Below are positions 61,581 through 64,000 of a stretch of DNA of 64,000 bases, one piece after another. The position numbers and the translations under genes are program-made. Below the pieces are notes generated by a model, which was not told the origin of the DNA, ran no database searches, and worked only from the letters and a program-made list of their open reading frames with translations. Numbering within the stretch: the first letter of the stretch is position 1; each line of letters begins with the position of its first letter. Where the stretch lies: the IMG/VR virus record IMGVR_UViG_3300021519_000006, positions 1 through 64,000 of that record. The stretch is one strand, 5' to 3'. This DNA is from a virus.

Positions 61581-61609
61581 CCCACCAACACAAACAAGAT
61601 CGGAGCACT

Positions 61610-61801
61610 ATGGCAGACGATCTAATCTATAAGGTTCGCATTGTGTACGAAGTGAGCCTAGCCAAATGGCGTATAGACGAAGATGATAACGACTGGTGTC
61701 TATGGGTCTTTGACAGGAATTTAGGAGAGTGGATCCCCACCAATAAACTAAATAGACCTGGCGAAGATGTAGAAATTGTAGACATCAAGTTTATAAAGTA
61801 A
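61610..61801 (+). CDS. 63-aa small beta protein
   Basis: ATG 61610 with CGGAG just after a repeat copy at 61585. YKVRIVYEVSLAKWRIDEDD, then WCLWVFDRNLGEWIPTN. Aromatic beta strands; unknown. Confidence 0.55.
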   Translation: MADDLIYKVRIVYEVSLAKWRIDEDDNDWCLWVFDRNLGEWIPTNKLNRPGEDVEIVDIKFIK

Positions 61802-61803
61802 GG

Positions 61804-61833
61804 GAGGTGAAGCCTCCGGACGCACTCCGGAGG
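61804..61833 (+). promoter_or_regulatory. Competing hairpins with a buried Shine-Dalgarno
   Basis: GGAGG (61804-61808) can pair with CCTCC (61813-61817), or CCTCCGGA (61813-61820) can pair with TCCGGAGG (61826-61833). The second hides GGAGG, which otherwise lies 8 nt before ATG 61842 (a 31-aa ORF, 61842..61937, overlapping the next gene). Could be a simple RNA switch. Confidence 0.4.
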
Positions 61834-61914
61834 TCTCATCAATGGCGTTAACTCTTAGTTCTAAAAGAGATTACGGCATAAGTATATCCCCTCAAATCAA
61901 AGAAAGGAACAACT

Positions 61915-62172
61915 ATGGCCATATGGGCAGTAGTTAATATAAAACTACGGGATAAACACATACGCAAACTCGTATCAGCACTAGAAGGTGCGGGTCTTGA
62001 GGTATCTATTACACCGGGTAAGAAGCACGTAAGGGTAAGAAACCCTGATACAGGCAAAATAGTCTTCTTCGGTAGCCAATCGTTGGGAGACTTTAGAGCT
62101 GCAAAAAATATCAAACGAGACCTAAAGATGGTAGGGTTTGACCTATCCGAACATGGAATCAAACTAGGATAA
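61915..62172 (+). CDS. HicA-like small protein
   Basis: 85 aa with GAAAGGA. KLVSALEGAGLEVSITPGKKHVRVRN, then GSQSLGDFRAAKNIKRDLKMVGF, follows the HicA-like strand-helix plan with the key His in KKHVRV. Phages often carry such lone HicA-like proteins; no HicB is next to it. A toxin role is not proven. Confidence 0.6.
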   Translation: MAIWAVVNIKLRDKHIRKLVSALEGAGLEVSITPGKKHVRVRNPDTGKIVFFGSQSLGDFRAAKNIKRDLKMVGFDLSEHGIKLG

Positions 62173-62181
62173 GGAAACAAT

Positions 62182-62421
62182 ATGGCAAAAACCAATTACT
62201 TCTTCGCAGTTAAGAAGAACCTAGATAAGGGTGGCGCATGGCTAGCAATTGTTAGCGATGAGATTAACGGCCCTATTCTAAAAGCAGCTGCATTTTCCAG
62301 TGCTGCACCAGCAAAACGTTGGGCAGCTGAACAAATTGATCGTAGTCGTTTACCGTGGGAAGTATCAGAAGACGGTAAATCTATGACAGCAGTTGCGCAA
62401 TTCAAAGAGCCAAAGGAATGA
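62182..62421 (+). CDS. 79-aa protein, unknown
   Basis: AAGGAAA site. MAKTNYFFAVKKNLDKGGAW, then AAAFSSAAPAKRWAAEQIDRS. A sheet plus one helix, like small phage host-modulators. No family. Confidence 0.55.
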   Translation: MAKTNYFFAVKKNLDKGGAWLAIVSDEINGPILKAAAFSSAAPAKRWAAEQIDRSRLPWEVSEDGKSMTAVAQFKEPKE

Positions 62422-62423
62422 TT

Positions 62424-62525
62424 ATGGACTTTGAGACAGTGTTGCCAATGAAAACAGTTAACGACATCATTAAAGAAGTTAAAGAAACAAAAGAATGCGA
62501 TTGCGGTAACTGTACGTGTAAATAA
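62424..62525 (+). CDS. 33-aa Cys-tail microprotein
   Basis: ATG 62424 lies 6 nt after AAAGGA; an ATG at 62418 is too close. MDFETVLPMKTVNDIIKEVK, ending KECDCGNCTCK, four Cys in nine residues. Last gene of the early block. Confidence 0.55.
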   Translation: MDFETVLPMKTVNDIIKEVKETKECDCGNCTCK

Positions 62526-62529
62526 AACA

Positions 62530-62560
62530 TTAAGCCCCTCACCTTGCGGTGGGGGGCTTA
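62530..62560. terminator. Bidirectional terminator between convergent blocks
   Basis: TAAGCCCC (62531-62538) pairs with GGGGCTTA (62553-62560), inner CACC/GGTG and a TTGC loop. T-rich sequence lies on both sides. The inverted last repeat copy (62562-62574) abuts it. Confidence 0.88.
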
Positions 62561-62581
62561 ATTGTTTGTGTTGGGCGCGGG

Positions 62582-62716
62582 CTAAGCCTCGCTATCTTCA
62601 CTTTCATCTTCTAGGAACATCGACTCGATATCCTCTAGGTCTTCTTCATCCATATTCAACTCTTCAAGGTCATCCTCAAAGTCTTCAAATAGGTCAGGAC
62701 TCAATTCATCTGACAT
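62582..62716 (-). CDS. 44-aa highly acidic microprotein
   Basis: ATG 62716 with GGGAG. MSDELSPDLFEDFEDDLEEL, then NMDEEDLEDIESMFLEDE; more than half D or E. It follows nrdJ by 41 nt on the same strand. May be a DNA mimic or a partner of the reductase. Confidence 0.65.
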   Translation of the reverse strand: MSDELSPDLFEDFEDDLEELNMDEEDLEDIESMFLEDESEDSEA

Positions 62717-62757
62717 GCGTGTCTCCCAGTACTAGTAGGTGTAGAAATCGTACACTA

Positions 62758-64000
62758 TTATCTATTATCTGTAATCAATCTAACTTCACAAGCATCTGTG
62801 GTGCAATAAGCTTCGCCAACCGCATCAGCGGCCATACCGGCATACACGCCCTTAAAGTCAATAGGGAATAAGGTCATAGTTGCCTTTTCATACTCGGCTT
62901 CTGTAATTTGGGTATACGGCATCTGTGGATACACGGCATTGCCCGAAGGTAAGAATGAGACAGTCTTCAGTTGGCCGTCATACATATGTAGGACAGTCCC
63001 AACGTGTTGGGCTTCAGTCTCTGGATCAAAGCTTATAGTTACCGATACCGAGTTATCAGACCAGTAACGCTGTGCTGTAGCGGCGAGCGCCATCTTTTCA
63101 TAGATAGTTACATCTTTTTCAGAACGTACCGCATTAGACTTTACCGGAAAGAATACAACCGATGTAGTCTTTGGGGATTCTGATGCTGGTTCAACTCGAT
63201 ATTGAGCCATTTTGAACAATGGGAGCATTGGGTCACTATTAGCAAACCTAATTGCTCTCATAAAGTATTGCCCACCTACAGGCCAATGAACCCCGGGAGA
63301 TTCTCCCGCTAAAATTGACACGGTGCCTGAAGGCTTCACTGTCGTCATCTTAATAGATTCACGAATACCCAACCATTCAGAGTAACTCTTGTCATAGTTC
63401 TTAATGGTTTCATACCCGGCATCCATCCAGCTCCGGAGCATTGGTAAACCTTTATTGTCCGCAAAGTTAGCAACTCCGCTCATAGATGTTCCAATACGGC
63501 GGTTACGCTGCATGATCGCGTTAGTTTCTTCCCAGTGAGTTGGGAGCAATGTAACAGTCTTGGCATAGAGATATGCAAACTTGAGAGTTCGCTTGAAATC
63601 GTCTAATGAATCGTGACGGCCAAGGTATGTCTCAACCAAAGTGCAACACTCCATAGACTCTAATGATTGTTCTGCGCAAGGGTTGTATCCAGCGGCTCGC
63701 CAGTCTTTGTTATTAATTGGATCAGACAGGCGACCGTACTGACGAGTAACGTCCATCCAGATAACGCCAGGTTCACCGTTGCGGGCAATACCATCAATGA
63801 TGGGAGTTAAGTCTTGACCTACAGAGACCTCAACAGAGTTGTTTGACATCCAACCCCACCCGGGAGCTGCCGGATCGTAACTATTGCGTTCTGGGTAAAC
63901 ATCTTTATTCTTTAAGTTCAGAAAGTCTTGGTCGTCAATACGGCCGATTAGTAACTCAGCAGAACGACGAACGTTGCCAGAAACTACGCACACTCCAATT
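62758..64000 (-). CDS. nrdJ: Adenosylcobalamin-dependent ribonucleotide reductase, C-terminal part (class II)
   Basis: 414 codons in the window; the 5' end lies beyond 64000. CVVSGNVRRSAELLIGRID, PGVIWMDVTRQYGRLSDP, NPCAEQSLESMECCTLVE (active-site N-x-C-x-E) and TVKPSGTVSILAGESPG are class II monomeric RTPR motifs. The C-terminal YCTTDACEVRLI is near a redox Cys tail but only keeps one or two Cys. It makes dNTPs without oxygen but needs vitamin B12, which freshwater actinobacteria can also use. Confidence 0.93.
   Translation of the reverse strand, partial: IGVCVVSGNVRRSAELLIGRIDDQDFLNLKNKDVYPERNSYDPAAPGWGWMSNNSVEVSVGQDLTPIIDGIARNGEPGVIWMDVTRQYGRLSDPINNKDWRAAGYNPCAEQSLESMECCTLVETYLGRHDSLDDFKRTLKFAYLYAKTVTLLPTHWEETNAIMQRNRRIGTSMSGVANFADNKGLPMLRSWMDAGYETIKNYDKSYSEWLGIRESIKMTTVKPSGTVSILAGESPGVHWPVGGQYFMRAIRFANSDPMLPLFKMAQYRVEPASESPKTTSVVFFPVKSNAVRSEKDVTIYEKMALAATAQRYWSDNSVSVTISFDPETEAQHVGTVLHMYDGQLKTVSFLPSGNAVYPQMPYTQITEAEYEKATMTLFPIDFKGVYAGMAADAVGEAYCTTDACEVRLITDNR

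Larger units (their letters stand above)
49938..62574 (+). repeat. Dispersed 13-base word CCAACACAAACAA
   Basis: Exact 11- to 13-base copies start at 49938, 51384, 52307, 53299, 53878, 54786, 56061, 57216, 59058, 60153 and 61585 on the plus strand. One inverted copy lies at 62562-62574, and a one-mismatch copy (CCGACACAAACAA) at 50799. Mean spacing is about 1 kb. Four or five lie between genes, the rest in coding sequence, read as PTQT, QHKQ or SNTN depending on frame. Sparse matches exist in the virion block (6904 minus, 14824, 18938, 25276 minus, 37425). Confidence 0.85.

Noticed and set aside
49438-62574. The repeated 13-base word as a CRISPR array
   Set aside because: Repeat is too short, spacing is about 1 kb and irregular, and no cas genes are present.

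Overview
The window is part of the genome of a large contractile-tailed (myovirus-type) phage, moderately AT-rich by eye. The host is probably an actinobacterium. It encodes a WhiB-family regulator with complete Cys spacing (54243..54602), a DUF7455-like zinc protein (44337..44522), two DUF4192-like proteins and a coenzyme-B12-dependent ribonucleotide reductase; the first three are typical of Actinobacteria and their phages. A low-GC freshwater actinobacterium would fit, but the exact host cannot be read from the sequence.

Layout. Positions 1-48279 are a virion block read almost entirely on the minus strand, so gene order runs from high to low coordinates. It starts with a KTSC-like protein, an HslV/proteasome-beta-like protease, three paralogous PASTA-type virion proteins and a 992-aa basic protein with a Tudor-like C-terminus. 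Small genes follow, then terL, portal, scaffold, an N4-gp56-type major capsid protein and a connector. Next is an unusually rich adhesin/fibre array: collagen-like fibres, a 1078-aa beta-propeller protein, a Cys-repeat protein and a glycosyltransferase. The tail genes close the block: neck, sheath, tube, chaperone with a probable +1 frameshift, tape measure with two cell-wall hydrolase domains, hub, spike, gp25, baseplate J. A secreted lysozyme-like endolysin (38741..39274) is the only plus-strand gene in this half and has its own structured leader and a bidirectional terminator.

Positions 48280-48687 form a divergent control region. Positions 48688-62525 are the plus-strand early/accessory block: about 35 mostly tiny genes, often joined by ATGA or TAATG overlaps. 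Many carry CxxC zinc motifs and three are single-pass membrane microproteins. The block also has WhiB, two DUF4192-like genes, a HicA-like protein, and a MoxR-type AAA+ ATPase followed by a VWA/HExxH partner. Noncoding islands with strong hairpins separate gene clusters. A bidirectional terminator at 62530..62560 ends the block against a minus-strand acidic microprotein and the 3' part of nrdJ, which runs off the window.

The most unusual signals are DNA/RNA-level: (1) a 13-base word, CCAACACAAACAA, recurring about every 1 kb through the early block, inside and between genes and in more than one reading frame; (2) a 265-nt island closed by a 17-position helix (53001..53265); (3) hairpin-plus-Shine-Dalgarno leaders in front of most early gene clusters, some with mutually exclusive hairpins; (4) a 14-base motif in three exact copies near the early promoter region; (5) a UUU-CGU +1 slip site at the tail chaperone stop codon.
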